Source: a virus. Taken from it: a stretch of 64,000 nucleotides of DNA. The DNA lies in IMG/VR virus record IMGVR_UViG_3300025154_000052, positions 62,001 through 126,000 of that record. One strand, written 5' to 3'. Positions 1 through 7,846 of the stretch are shown in pieces (positions within the stretch are counted from its first letter, which is position 1; each line of letters starts with the position of its first letter). A program made the translations under genes and the position numbers. Under the pieces are notes generated by a model. The model worked only from the letters and a program-made list of their open reading frames with translations. It searched no databases and was not told the origin of the DNA.

Positions 1-256
1 CTCCCGCCGCCAGATAGAGGGCTCCATCGTGCCCGGCCGCGGGATCCGCGTAACTGATGAGCAGGCGAGGCTTGGCTATCAGTTTATGGTCGCACTTCTG
101 CCGCTCCCAGACATCAGCCAGAGACGGCAGGCGGTCACCACACATGCACCAATCTGGTAGCCAGTGGATGATCGCGCGTTTCAGCGCCATATCGTGACCT
201 GCCGCCAGTGGGCAGTGTGGCTTGTGCCGCTCCCCACGGATTACCCTGCGAAGCAC
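1..256 (-). CDS. Mom-like putative DNA-modification acyltransferase, 3' end off the window
   Basis: A leftward reading frame leaves the window at its left edge, so only its N-terminal part (about 85 codons) is seen. The visible end reads SYADPAAGHDGALYLAAG, a block I associate with Mom-like/GNAT-fold phage DNA-modification proteins; a second Mom-like gene lies at 1010-1816. The start is uncertain: GTG at 256 is the first plausible codon and ATG at 190 is an alternative, yet the frame looks coding even upstream to about 308 (TPSVAPDFTPE), where a TAA closes it. The HNH gene at 294-944 directly abuts it, so the 5' end may have been lost or replaced when that gene inserted. Family assignment is inference from a short motif. 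Confidence 0.55.
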   Translation of the reverse strand, partial: MLRRVIRGERHKPHCPLAAGHDMALKRAIIHWLPDWCMCGDRLPSLADVWERQKCDHKLIAKPRLLISYADPAAGHDGALYLAAG

Positions 257-293
257 CTCGGGTGTGAAGTCGGGTGCGACCGATGGTGTGAGG

Positions 294-944
294 CTACTTG
301 TGATGCCCCCACATTAAAGGGGTCTCTAGCGCTTTTGCAATACTCCAGCCTCTTTTAAGCCGTGCGGAGATACAATCCGATCTAAGTCCATATCTTTCCG
401 CCCATTCACTCAAACAGAGCGTCTCGCCATTGAACTCCATACGTCTATTGCTACGCATGTTCCTCGTTTGTGTTGTTATCGTGGCCCATCGACAATTACC
501 AGGTTCGTAGTTTCCATTGACGTCGATTCGATCTAGAGTACTATCATTTGGCCTAGGCCCCATGTCTGACAGAAACGCTTTGAAACTGGCCAACCAGTTT
601 TCGCAAATTGAGATGCCACGGCCACCATAATTGTGGAACTCGGGGTCGTAAACATTTGTGCAGCGTGCTTTCATGCTAAGCCATGACGAGTACTCTGGCG
701 TGCTATGACCTCCTCGTTTAGCTCCGTGCGTTATGTTCCAGTTGGAGTGCATTTCCTGTCTCAGGCAACCGCAGGATTGACTGTCACCGCTGGTTAGCAC
801 ATGCTTCGGGAGTTGACGCTCTATACCGCATTCACATTTCACATGCCATAGTTGTACCCTTGCTGGCGAGCGTTGTCCTTTGCCTAATACGGTCCATCGA
901 CCGAACTTAGATCCAATAAAATTGGTAAGGTCATACTTTGGCAT
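294..944 (-). CDS. HNH-type homing endonuclease-like protein
   Basis: The 216-residue protein begins with the phage pattern IGSKFGRWTVLG, followed by a zinc-ribbon-like segment (CECG...CGCL) and the block YGGRGISICENW...LDRIDVNGNYEPGNCRWA that is typical of free-standing phage HNH/AP2-type endonucleases. Such genes move themselves by cutting sites in related phages. The base composition is visibly richer in A+T than the flanking genes, a sign of recent arrival. It sits between two Mom-like genes. I chose ATG 944 because MPKYDLTNFIGSKFG matches the usual family start; the frame stays open up to 992. The C-terminal 60 residues look like a DNA-binding repeat (LSEWAERYGL). Confidence 0.82.
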   Translation of the reverse strand: MPKYDLTNFIGSKFGRWTVLGKGQRSPARVQLWHVKCECGIERQLPKHVLTSGDSQSCGCLRQEMHSNWNITHGAKRGGHSTPEYSSWLSMKARCTNVYDPEFHNYGGRGISICENWLASFKAFLSDMGPRPNDSTLDRIDVNGNYEPGNCRWATITTQTRNMRSNRRMEFNGETLCLSEWAERYGLRSDCISARLKRGWSIAKALETPLMWGHHK

Positions 945-1009
945 AATGTGGTTCCCATGTAAGTAGTGATACTGTGTATAGTATAGCATCAACAGAACAT
1001 AATGAGAAG

Positions 1010-1816
1010 CTACTCCGTGTAGGAGAACTTCGGATAAGGCAGGGCGGTCCAGTGCCTATCGACATGTCGCCTATCACGCCGATTCAGCACCCATGCATAC
1101 TTGTGGTTTCCCGGGTGTCTGAGCGGCCTGGTAAGCTTCGGAAGCCAGTAGTTGAGCCATACGTCAGAAGGCTCGAACAGTGGCCCCTGATAGGCTGTGG
1201 CGCCATGTTTTTCGAGGAGGGCGCAACTGTACTTCCACCCACGCTCGAGACTACGAATTTTGGAGATCGCACGGTCGCTCATGACGGTGCCGTCTGGCAA
1301 GAGTCTTAGCCGGCGAGATGTCCCCCTGCCCAGGTAGGTTGCGTTATGCCCTTGGTATATTCCCCCGATGTGGCCCGCGAACACATGGTGTCCGTCGATA
1401 GATTCTCGAGGCATAGGGTCGCTAAACGACAGCACCCCGACCATATCCCTCTTCCGAAGCAACTCCCAGCACCTGGCCAACATCCAAGTTTCACCATTCC
1501 CAGGAACATCGTCCAGAAGGACGAAGCGTCCGAGCTCGACGGATTGAAGTCGCTCCCCCGGAAAAATGGAGAGCAACCTGTCATTCGTCGGGTGGGAGAA
1601 CACCGCTACGCCAACCAGAGATCCAGCACGGTACAGACCGAACCTGAAGCGTGCCGCTGGATAACTGGCGCTGTAGTGATGGGTCTCTACGAAGGCTCGA
1701 GCAATTGTGTCACCGGGGATCTCAGCCACCTCGTAGTGGCTGGTGTTGATGACTTCATCTGCGGGACGATACACGCCTCTGCGTTCCCGCCAGCGCTGCG
1801 CTACCGCTGTGATCAC
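1010..1816 (-). CDS. Mom-like putative DNA-modification protein
   Basis: A 268-residue protein with a strongly conserved-looking core: HHYSASYPAARFRFGLY, GVAVFSHP, LGRFVLLDDVPGNGETW, FSDPMPR, GGIYQGHNATYLGRG and HPGNHKYAW. This pattern resembles phage proteins grouped with Mom, the phage Mu GNAT-fold enzyme that alters adenine and protects DNA from restriction. The family link is from memory of motifs. It lies 8 bp after the start-proximal end of the neighbouring zinc-ribbon gene and upstream of the HNH gene, in the unit transcribed leftward from the promoter at 3236-3277. Confidence 0.65.
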   Translation of the reverse strand: MITAVAQRWRERRGVYRPADEVINTSHYEVAEIPGDTIARAFVETHHYSASYPAARFRFGLYRAGSLVGVAVFSHPTNDRLLSIFPGERLQSVELGRFVLLDDVPGNGETWMLARCWELLRKRDMVGVLSFSDPMPRESIDGHHVFAGHIGGIYQGHNATYLGRGTSRRLRLLPDGTVMSDRAISKIRSLERGWKYSCALLEKHGATAYQGPLFEPSDVWLNYWLPKLTRPLRHPGNHKYAWVLNRRDRRHVDRHWTALPYPKFSYTE

Positions 1817-1824
1817 TTCAACCT

Positions 1825-2034
1825 CTACTTTTGGCCGAGTCGTCGTTCCGCTACCTCGTCCCAGTCGATGTCGTCGTGCTTATCCTGACATCCCTGGCAC
1901 CAAGGACGGCCCAAAACATCTTTACGAATGGTGCCGTCCTTCTCAGTCGAACCGCTGTCCTTCCATCGCCCGATGGTTTCATCGGTCAGGTAAACACCGC
2001 ACATTGGGCACTTGCCCCACGGTGGTAAAATCAT
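1825..2034 (-). CDS. small zinc-ribbon protein
   Basis: A 69-residue protein with two CxxC pairs (KCPMCG near residue 8 and PWCQGCQ near residue 46), which should bind one zinc ion. Its ATG overlaps the TGA of the upstream gene as ATGA, so translation is coupled. It ends with an acidic stretch and RRLGQK. In phage Mu the mom gene is preceded by com, a small zinc-finger translational activator; the position of this gene directly before a Mom-like gene is similar, but no sequence similarity is claimed. Confidence 0.7.
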   Translation of the reverse strand: MILPPWGKCPMCGVYLTDETIGRWKDSGSTEKDGTIRKDVLGRPWCQGCQDKHDDIDWDEVAERRLGQK

Positions 2035-2396
2035 TTTTCCTCCCGGGTCGATTCGATCCGATCACAGGTTCGGCAGAGCGCCAGCCCGTCATAGCGCTCA
2101 TGAGTCTTGACCGTACTGTCCACATTGAGCGGGACGGTACGAGCCGTGATGGGACGGTTACAACGAGGGCAATGATCGTTGGGTACCGGGCCCACCCAGC
2201 GACAGCCGATGAAGTCCATGTAGATGGGGACGACGGCCTGGAGCGCATCGTCCATGGGCTCACCCGGGCACTCAGTAGGCAGACTGAAGTCCTCCAGCCC
2301 GTCACACACCCTGCAATGGTGGACGTGCCCATCACAGTACGGGCAGTTCCCGGGACTGCAACACTGGCCCTCACATTTGTGCCAAATGTGGTTCAC
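2031..2396 (-). CDS. cysteine-rich zinc-binding protein, unknown function
   Basis: The 121-residue protein carries many CxxC and CxxxxC motifs (KCEGQCC, NCPYCDGHVHHCRVC, HCPRCNRP, LCRTCDR), enough for at least two zinc sites. I use the GTG at 2396 because it overlaps the phosphatase stop as GTGA; the frame could be extended to 2444 but that would run inside the phosphatase gene. I do not recognise the family. It belongs to the PP2C/Mom leftward unit. Confidence 0.7.
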   Translation of the reverse strand: MNHIWHKCEGQCCSPGNCPYCDGHVHHCRVCDGLEDFSLPTECPGEPMDDALQAVVPIYMDFIGCRWVGPVPNDHCPRCNRPITARTVPLNVDSTVKTHERYDGLALCRTCDRIESTREEK

Positions 2397-3208
2397 GCCA
2401 GCACCTCCACCACGATAAGTGTGAGATTGTCGGAGGGGTCGCATTCGGCCAGCCGCATGCTGGAATCAGCAACCGAATGACCTACCAGTCGACGACCGAT
2501 CTCGTCGTCGTCGAGTTTCCCATGCAGTCCATCGCTGCACAGAAGGAACCGGTCGTGTGGCTCAACGCGGATAGTGGAGACGTCGGGAATCCCGTCGCCA
2601 CTACTGCAACCGATGAGCCGCCCGAGCCGGTGCCCGATGCCGTGGTCGATGGTCAGCCTGTGCAGTTTTCCCCACCGCGCCAGGTAGCAGCGGGAGTCCC
2701 CGATGTGAGCGATAGTGGCCTTGTAGCGACCGTCAAAAAGCGACAGTCGCAGTGCTACGGCTGTCGTGCCCGGTGCCTTGGACCATCCCTCACGGGGAAT
2801 CGCCTTGACCGCTTCGTTTGCCCGGCGAAAACCGAACCGCAGATTGGGCGCGCCGGAGATATGCTCGACCGCTACTCGGGAAGCCTCCTCCCCTTTGGCA
2901 TGTCCTCCCATCCCATCGGCCACAATGAATAAGCCGGTAGTACTGTCAGTGTGAAAAGCGTCTTCCTGGTTCTCACGCTCGCCAAGAAGATTCTCCGTCG
3001 ACACATCCAGGAACATAGTGTTGGGATTTCTCAGGGCGTAGACATTGTCCTTCACCCCGAGAACTCCCTGCGATGCCAGGGAGTCGATGGTCTTGGTGTC
3101 GACCCAGCACCGCTCGTCTGGGCTAGAGAGAAGGACAAGGTTTGCCTTGACCAGCCGACAAGGTCCGCGTCGGATCAACTGCAAGGCCGCGGCAGCATTC
3201 GAGTGCAT
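2393..3208 (-). CDS. PP2C-type Ser/Thr protein phosphatase
   Basis: The 271-residue protein shows the ordered motifs of metal-dependent PPM/PP2C phosphatases: GERENQEDAF (about residue 76), FIVADGMGGHAKGEEAS (94-110, metal-binding Asp98), GTTAV, AHIGDSRCYL, FLLCSDGLHGKL and DPSDNLTLIVVEV at the C terminus. It would remove phosphate from serine or threonine in the host cytoplasm, perhaps reversing a host or prophage kinase signal. The first 65 residues precede the catalytic domain and resemble a small helical regulatory region. It is the first gene of the leftward unit, 28 bp from the -10 at 3236, with the ribosome site GGAGGTG just before its ATG. Confidence 0.9.
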   Translation of the reverse strand: MHSNAAAALQLIRRGPCRLVKANLVLLSSPDERCWVDTKTIDSLASQGVLGVKDNVYALRNPNTMFLDVSTENLLGERENQEDAFHTDSTTGLFIVADGMGGHAKGEEASRVAVEHISGAPNLRFGFRRANEAVKAIPREGWSKAPGTTAVALRLSLFDGRYKATIAHIGDSRCYLARWGKLHRLTIDHGIGHRLGRLIGCSSGDGIPDVSTIRVEPHDRFLLCSDGLHGKLDDDEIGRRLVGHSVADSSMRLAECDPSDNLTLIVVEVLA

Positions 3209-3235
3209 GTTTCACCTCCAGATAAGTCTGAGGTA

Positions 3236-3277
3236 AGAATAACATGACCGTGCATACTGATCAACTAGTATTTTAAT
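3236..3277 (-). promoter_or_regulatory. phage promoter with ATTAAAATA module, leftward
   Basis: Read on the minus strand: ATTAAAATA (3269-3277), four bases, TTGATC (3259-3264), a 17-base spacer and TATTCT (3236-3241). It is a copy of the module that recurs through this genome and it drives the PP2C gene and those after it. Confidence 0.8.
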
Positions 3278-3287
3278 CAATACGCAA

Positions 3288-3734
3288 TCAGAACAAGGAA
3301 AGTTGAACGACAGCAATAGATGGTAGTGCGGGCATGGGAAGAGGAAGGATGTTCGGTGACTGCTCTTGTCCAGATATATGCTGCTGGCACAAATCCCACG
3401 ATTCGTCATCCAAGGGAATTACGCCAGCCAGCGCAGCGACACAGATGAAGTGGGCCACCGCGCGTTGTGACTCCATGCCTGGCATTCGTCGTGACATGAT
3501 AACGCAACATGACCCTCGCCCTGGGGTTACCTGCCTGACGACTTCCCCTCCTTCAGAAGCCGCTATCACGTCCAGCGCCTCCCAGGAGACGAGAGGTTGC
3601 ACCGTGTTCCATCTGTCGATTGCCTCCCGTGCCCTGTCTCGGCTTCTGCCACTGTAAAGGATGGGGCGATAATTCTCGTTCGGGTACGCTCCGAAGTGTC
3701 CCGGCGCCAGTTCATGAATGATGTAGTCGCTCAT
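3288..3734 (-). CDS. hypothetical protein ending in a clamp-binding-like peptide
   Basis: A 148-residue protein of unknown family. Its N-terminal half (GHFGAYPNENYRPILYSGRSRDRAREAID is the start region) is soluble and the last five residues are QLSLF, the exact consensus of peptides that dock on the bacterial replication sliding clamp. The gene is the last of the DndC/radical-SAM leftward unit, and its 3' end is 11 bp from the promoter of the next unit. Confidence 0.7.
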   Translation of the reverse strand: MSDYIIHELAPGHFGAYPNENYRPILYSGRSRDRAREAIDRWNTVQPLVSWEALDVIAASEGGEVVRQVTPGRGSCCVIMSRRMPGMESQRAVAHFICVAALAGVIPLDDESWDLCQQHISGQEQSPNILPLPMPALPSIAVVQLSLF

Positions 3735-3736
3735 CG

Positions 3737-3922
3737 CTAATCCTTGATCTTGGGCACTCGCTCAGCGGGGAGTGTATCGGCTGGGATGATGGCCATGCGC
3801 TCGATGGAGACGTAGTTGTCACCCTGGCTGCTGTTGTGGATCAACTCGTACAGCGCCCGTGAGAGCGACATCCGGCAGGCGTGATCTGGCCGGTTGTACC
3901 ACTCGCCATGCCTGAACCACAT
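3737..3922 (-). CDS. small hypothetical protein, downstream part of an interrupted frame
   Basis: A 61-codon frame (MWFRHGEWYNRPDHACRM start) that ends 2 bp before the next ATG. It continues in the same reading frame from a 35-codon frame upstream, the two being separated by one TGA (3944-3946) inside a perfect hairpin. It may be translated alone from ATG 3922, although no ribosome site is obvious, or be the second half of a single 103-codon gene. Confidence 0.45.
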   Translation of the reverse strand: MWFRHGEWYNRPDHACRMSLSRALYELIHNSSQGDNYVSIERMAIIPADTLPAERVPKIKD

Positions 3923-3940
3923 GTTGAGTAGTCCATTCGT

Positions 3941-3999
3941 CGCTCAAGAAGGCCGATACTTCTCCTGTGAAGCCGGCGCAGTATCGGCCTTCTTGAGCG
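3941..3999. repeat. perfect 20-bp inverted repeat (long hairpin)
   Basis: Arms 3941-3960 and 3980-3999 are perfectly complementary over 20 bp, with a 19-base loop. There is no T-run on either side, so it is not an ordinary intrinsic terminator. On the transcribed minus strand the 3' arm holds the in-frame TGA that ends the small frame 3944-4051. It could be an mRNA processing or stability element, or a protein-binding dyad. Confidence 0.85.
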
Positions 4000-4051
4000 C
4001 TACCAGTGCTGCTTCAGCGGTTTGGAACTGGATGATCTCACGCCTCTTCAT
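3944..4051 (-). CDS. small frame overlapping the end of dndC
   Basis: The frame has 35 codons. Its ATG at 4051 overlaps the last codons of the DndC gene, and it reads MKRREIIQFQTAEAALVALK and on to a TGA inside the hairpin 3941-3999. The coupling and composition look genuine, but its shortness and the in-frame continuation into 3737-3922 leave open that this is the first half of a broken or recoded gene. Confidence 0.4.
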   Translation of the reverse strand: MKRREIIQFQTAEAALVALKKADTAPASQEKYRPS

Positions 4052-5549
4052 ACTCCTCAACCTCGTGAATGTTTGTGCCGAGCAGACCCAGTTGGGCCTG
4101 CTCGCGAATCTGGTTCACCTCTCTCAGATACGCGAGTGCGTCTTCTTCGTTCACGTACTTGGTGCGCACGAGTACGTTCTCAAGTGCGTCATACAGGCCC
4201 GCACGTCGGACGGAAGTTCTGTACGACGCTTCAACGTGAAGCAGGTTCCGAATTCGCTCGTACTCCATGGGGTCGCTGCAGCACTCCTTGAGAAGCCCCA
4301 GCGCGTCTTTCTCAAAAGGAATGTCTACAGGTCCGAGAATGTCTCGGTCTGGATAGGGATGTCCAATCTCTTGCTCGTAGATACCGGGTAGGAGGTCTTC
4401 TATCTCGTGTTTGTCGAGCACCCAGATACGGCGGATTTCCCGAAGTTCATCCATGGAGATCAACTCGAGCCGTTCGCCGGCCGGTGCGTATTCGCTCACC
4501 TCGCGTTGAGTGCGCAGGAGTTTCCGTAGCCAGTCGGCTCGAGCCTGTTGAGTATATGGACCGGGGATCGTTCGGTCGTGGAAGAGTTGCACGCGGCCAT
4601 TCATGCGCCTGAAGTCGCGCAGATGGCGATCCTTCTGCATGGCCAGATCGTCACGCAAGCCAAGCAGTGGTTCCATCCACTCCTTTTCCGTGTCGTGCTG
4701 GATCATGGCAGCCATCGACTTGTCTTTTTCGACCAGCGTGCAGACCCAGCACCCGAACCGGCTCGAGCCGCATGACGGCGTTCCCGTATCGACTACCAGT
4801 GGACACTCTCCGGAGTCAGATCCCGCCGCGTACATCCTGAACAGTGCCCGGTTGTGCCACCCCCACGGGTTCGGCACCTGGAAGAGGAACGTCCACACAT
4901 CGTCGTTAGACCAGTCCTCGATGGGCGAGTAGACCCATGAGCCGGGTAGCGACTTGTTCGGGCTCAGGCGGTCACGTATACGCCCTTTCTCGGCTGCCTC
5001 CATGGTACGCCGGCGACTCGCACTCTCAGCCTTGCGAGTACCCAGGCACAGGATGGCCTCACCATGACGGCTGACGACGTTGGTGATGAACTTGTTGGAT
5101 GGCTTGATCTTCAGCCGTTCGGTACACCAGCGCATACCGGGCATGCGAGGGGAGCAATAGCCCTTGCCGATCAGGCATACCCAGAAGCTATCAAGCAGCT
5201 CCGGAGTGAGTTTGTGTGGCTTGATGGGCATTCCCTGCTTGTCAGCAGCAACGCCCATCTGCTCGAGCGACTTACCAACCCAGGCAGCGACCACCGGGTT
5301 CTCGACAAGCGTGTCTGTGCTGATGACGTGGACTGGCTTCTTGATGTCGGCTCGAGGCAGTTTGGCCAGCGCCGTCCAGACGAGTTGTAGTGTCGCAGAG
5401 CTGTCCTTGCCTCCGCTATAGCCCAACACCCATGGAGTGCCATCCTCGAGGTACAGGGTGCGGATCTCCTCCTGCAGGTCAGCGATGGACTGGGCCAGGC
5501 TTACCTTGTCAGACGATTCTTCTTGTTGCAGAAGCGATAACTGACTCAT
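4038..5549 (-). CDS. dndC: DndC-like DNA phosphorothioation sulfurtransferase
   Basis: A 503-residue protein of normal DndC length. It has the PP-loop VLGYSGGKDSSATLQLVW near residue 45, then ISTDTLVENPVV, FWVCLIGKGYCSPR, RWCTERLKIKP, LGTRKAESASRR, SPIEDWSNDDVW, NPWG and the cysteine cluster PSCGSSRFGCWVC, followed by RIWVLDKHEIEDLLP. DndC activates the DNA backbone with ATP and helps insert sulfur in place of a non-bridging oxygen. DndA, DndD, DndE and DndB are not in this window, so it is an orphan here. ATG 5549 overlaps the upstream TGA as ATGA; an ATG at 5558 is in frame. Residues 3-7 are QLSLL, a clamp-binding-like peptide. Confidence 0.88.
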   Translation of the reverse strand: MSQLSLLQQEESSDKVSLAQSIADLQEEIRTLYLEDGTPWVLGYSGGKDSSATLQLVWTALAKLPRADIKKPVHVISTDTLVENPVVAAWVGKSLEQMGVAADKQGMPIKPHKLTPELLDSFWVCLIGKGYCSPRMPGMRWCTERLKIKPSNKFITNVVSRHGEAILCLGTRKAESASRRRTMEAAEKGRIRDRLSPNKSLPGSWVYSPIEDWSNDDVWTFLFQVPNPWGWHNRALFRMYAAGSDSGECPLVVDTGTPSCGSSRFGCWVCTLVEKDKSMAAMIQHDTEKEWMEPLLGLRDDLAMQKDRHLRDFRRMNGRVQLFHDRTIPGPYTQQARADWLRKLLRTQREVSEYAPAGERLELISMDELREIRRIWVLDKHEIEDLLPGIYEQEIGHPYPDRDILGPVDIPFEKDALGLLKECCSDPMEYERIRNLLHVEASYRTSVRRAGLYDALENVLVRTKYVNEEDALAYLREVNQIREQAQLGLLGTNIHEVEEYEEA

Positions 5550-5839
5550 CGATCCCATGGCTCCGAGCCAGCCCGCTCCGCGAGTTCTGCCTGGTAGGTT
5601 CCGTATACGTCCCGGCTCACCATGATATAGGCGCGGAGTATGTCGACAATGGCCACCTGTGCTTCTGTAAGGCCTGTCAGAGCGTTATCAACTAATATCT
5701 CGATCAATGTGTCGGGTGTTATGCTCAGCGACGACGCCAGGGCGTCTAGGTGCGCTTTGAGCCGCGCTACGAACGCGGTCTCGAGCGGCTCCAGTGATTG
5801 GGATGGCTTGTTGCGAATGTGGTGGAGTAGAGTGGTCAC
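5546..5839 (-). CDS. hypothetical protein in the DndC operon
   Basis: A 97-residue, mostly helical and acidic protein (LETAFVARLKAHLDALASSL, then LTEAQVAIVDILRAYI). The GTG at 5839 overlaps the radical-SAM stop as GTGA, and its own stop overlaps the dndC ATG, so the three genes are translationally coupled. No family is recognised; it could be a small partner of DndC or of the radical-SAM protein. Confidence 0.7.
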   Translation of the reverse strand: MTTLLHHIRNKPSQSLEPLETAFVARLKAHLDALASSLSITPDTLIEILVDNALTGLTEAQVAIVDILRAYIMVSRDVYGTYQAELAERAGSEPWDR

Positions 5840-6666
5840 GGGTTGGTTCCTTTCGCCAGATTCGCACTGATGGCCGGTCGTGCCCAGAGTCGTTGAAAAC
5901 GAGCCCATTCTTGAGAGACGTTCCCATGTCTGTTACGCCAAACCATGGCCATGGGCCAGAAGCCTGCGTCAACCACCTGTCTCATCCGTTTCTCGGCCGC
6001 TTCAAACGTATCCTTGGCATACCCGCAGAGCACGTATGCTCTCAGGTGATGATTGTTGCGACCATAGCCCGCCTGTTGGAACAGACGACCAGCATCCACC
6101 AATGGCTCGAGGTCGTCGGGCGTGTCGTAAGCGAAGAAGACAGATTCGGGAGCCAGCTTTCGGATCTCTTCCACATGCCAGGGCTGAAGTTTCGCAGCCT
6201 CGAGCCCGCCCGTAAACTCGGCACGGTGACCGACCCGCTTCTGTCGGTGAAGCATGGCGAACACCGCCCTGATGTGCTCCTCAGGGCATGCCAGTAGGTT
6301 GTCGTCGAGGATATTCCAGCCATCGGTGATGGCGAGTTCCCGTAGAGCGCCCTCTCGTTTTGGGACCGAACAGAACCAGCAGCGATTCGGGCAGCCGCGA
6401 GACGTGATGACGTAGCCTGGCTTGAGGTACATACCGGGTGTGAAGTTTCCGCCACGCTCACCAGTCGCTGGCCCACCTATTCTGACCGGTGCGACGTGCC
6501 GCCAGAGATTCTCGAGTCGCTCGGCCACCGGGAGATCCCAGATAAACGCCACGCTGATGTGAACCTCGTCGGCTTCGTCGAACAGGCCTGGCGGGCAATC
6601 GACGCGCACAAGGGCGTCATTCGGTGTGGCTGTGGTTCGTCTCGGGAAGAGTCGGATGATTTTCAT
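5836..6666 (-). CDS. radical SAM protein
   Basis: A 276-residue protein with the motif GCPNRCWFC (cysteines 92, 96 and 99), which holds the [4Fe-4S] cluster that cleaves S-adenosylmethionine in radical-SAM enzymes, inside GYVITSRGCPNRCWFC. Downstream, EFTGGLEA and the SVFFAYDTPDDLEPLV and LRAYVLCGY strands fit a partial TIM barrel. The substrate is unknown. Its operon mates are DndC and a mini PP-loop ATPase, so a role in sulfur or base modification of nucleic acid is a reasonable inference, not shown by sequence. Confidence 0.85.
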   Translation of the reverse strand: MKIIRLFPRRTTATPNDALVRVDCPPGLFDEADEVHISVAFIWDLPVAERLENLWRHVAPVRIGGPATGERGGNFTPGMYLKPGYVITSRGCPNRCWFCSVPKREGALRELAITDGWNILDDNLLACPEEHIRAVFAMLHRQKRVGHRAEFTGGLEAAKLQPWHVEEIRKLAPESVFFAYDTPDDLEPLVDAGRLFQQAGYGRNNHHLRAYVLCGYAKDTFEAAEKRMRQVVDAGFWPMAMVWRNRHGNVSQEWARFQRLWARPAISANLAKGTNP

Positions 6667-6681
6667 GCTACTGCACCGAGT

Positions 6682-7170
6682 TCAGCGACCTTCGCCGTCA
6701 ATCTTCGCCTTCCACTCCCACATCTCCATCTGCGTGGGCAGTGGAGCGAGTGGGCGAAGACGGGATCGAGTCGATGTGTAGTTCACGGCGTGCTGGACAC
6801 GTTCGAGAATGGTCAACTCCCAGCGGCGGTCAGACCGGCAGTCCTCGGGCTTGATGATGAGACAATCATCACTCTTTCGCTCGAGGATCGACCACGCATG
6901 CTGGTTGATGACCACGATGAGCGGGTCCTGCCACACCTCGCCCGTGAAGGTGAGCCCATCCATCCCGGCTTCAAAGAACGCGTAGCAGGGACGAGAATAG
7001 GACTTCGGTGGAGGCTCGGACCACGCCTTCTTCCCCTCCAGCAGATAGCCAAGCAGGCCACCTCGAGCGCTATGGCTGGCATCCATGGCAAAGAAGATGG
7101 GGTTGACTGGCTTGCCTTCAGCCTGCCGCACCATGAGCCACGTCTGGATCTTCTCGTACTCGGCGCTCAT
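6682..7170 (-). CDS. hypothetical protein
   Basis: A 162-residue soluble protein, unrecognised, with the segments NPIFFAMDASHSARGGLLGYLL and CYAFFEAGMDGLTFTGEVW. ATG 7170 overlaps the upstream stop (7167) as ATGA, which decides the start over a longer in-frame option at 7191. It precedes the radical-SAM gene by 15 bp. Confidence 0.65.
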   Translation of the reverse strand: MSAEYEKIQTWLMVRQAEGKPVNPIFFAMDASHSARGGLLGYLLEGKKAWSEPPPKSYSRPCYAFFEAGMDGLTFTGEVWQDPLIVVINQHAWSILERKSDDCLIIKPEDCRSDRRWELTILERVQHAVNYTSTRSRLRPLAPLPTQMEMWEWKAKIDGEGR

Positions 7171-7424
7171 TGCAGTCTCCGCACTGGACACCTTGGCTTG
7201 AGGTCACAGTTTCCGCACCGGCCCGTCTCGGCCAGTTCTTGACATGATGGCTCGCTGTCGTCGTCCATCAGCATGTCGATGTCAGGCACATCATAGCCAC
7301 GCTCCTTCAACGCCTGGGTGACGGCGTCCACACCCAGTATCTCGATGATCCGATTGGCGAGCTCCACGCGGGCATGGTGGGCCTCGAGCATGACGGCGAC
7401 TGACTCAGTGGTGATGGGCTTCAC
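7167..7424 (-). CDS. small cysteine-motif protein
   Basis: An 85-residue protein with a helical N terminus (MLEAHHARVELANRIIEILG) and a C-terminal four-cysteine cluster, SCQELAETGRCGNCDLKPRC, that could bind zinc or an iron-sulfur centre. Start and stop both overlap the neighbouring genes as ATGA. Function unknown. Confidence 0.7.
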   Translation of the reverse strand: MKPITTESVAVMLEAHHARVELANRIIEILGVDAVTQALKERGYDVPDIDMLMDDDSEPSCQELAETGRCGNCDLKPRCPVRRLQ

Positions 7425-7846
7425 TTCCCCTCCACGACGGCGAGGAAGGCTTCGGTCTCTGAGAAGCGTGAAAAATTGGCCCGGGTCGCTCGAGATATAA
7501 CCTCCTTCCGTCGCTGCTCTGGTGTGAACGTGCCGACGTAGATACGATCAATCTCTTCCTGGGAGAGAGCGCGCCAGTCAATGGAGCGTAGACGGTGGCG
7601 CACATCCTGTTCGTACTTTTCCTGTTGACGTATTCGCTCGAGCCGCTCCAGGTTTTCATGATAGCGCTTCGTCGTCGATTCATTGATCGGCTCGAGGGAT
7701 TCCCCTCCACCGTAGCGCCTACCCATCGACGTGAACCGTTTACCGTCTACGTACATCTGGCCCGATGGTGTGATGCGCTCGATAGTGCCGACACTCTCGG
7801 GGTCGCCATGACCCATGTAGACCTTGTCACCGACTTTCCAACTCAC
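7421..7846 (-). CDS. hypothetical protein
   Basis: A 141-residue protein. The first 45 residues (WKVGDKVYMG, GTIERITPSGQMYVDG) look like a small beta-barrel of the SH3/KOW type; the rest is charged and helical. Its ATG lies inside the last codons of the mini PP-loop gene. Function unknown. Confidence 0.65.
   Translation of the reverse strand: MSWKVGDKVYMGHGDPESVGTIERITPSGQMYVDGKRFTSMGRRYGGGESLEPINESTTKRYHENLERLERIRQQEKYEQDVRHRLRSIDWRALSQEEIDRIYVGTFTPEQRRKEVISRATRANFSRFSETEAFLAVVEGK

Noticed and set aside
1346-2480. Rightward frames of 180 and 245 codons opposite the Mom-like and zinc genes
   Set aside because: They are antisense shadows of motif-bearing leftward genes.
3941-3999. The perfect hairpin as an intrinsic terminator
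   Set aside because: No T-run follows on either strand and the downstream genes show no separate promoter.
3737-4051. TGA read as tryptophan or selenocysteine genome-wide
   Set aside because: TGA is used as a normal stop in many ATGA/GTGA gene junctions throughout the window, so general recoding is excluded; only local readthrough remains possible.
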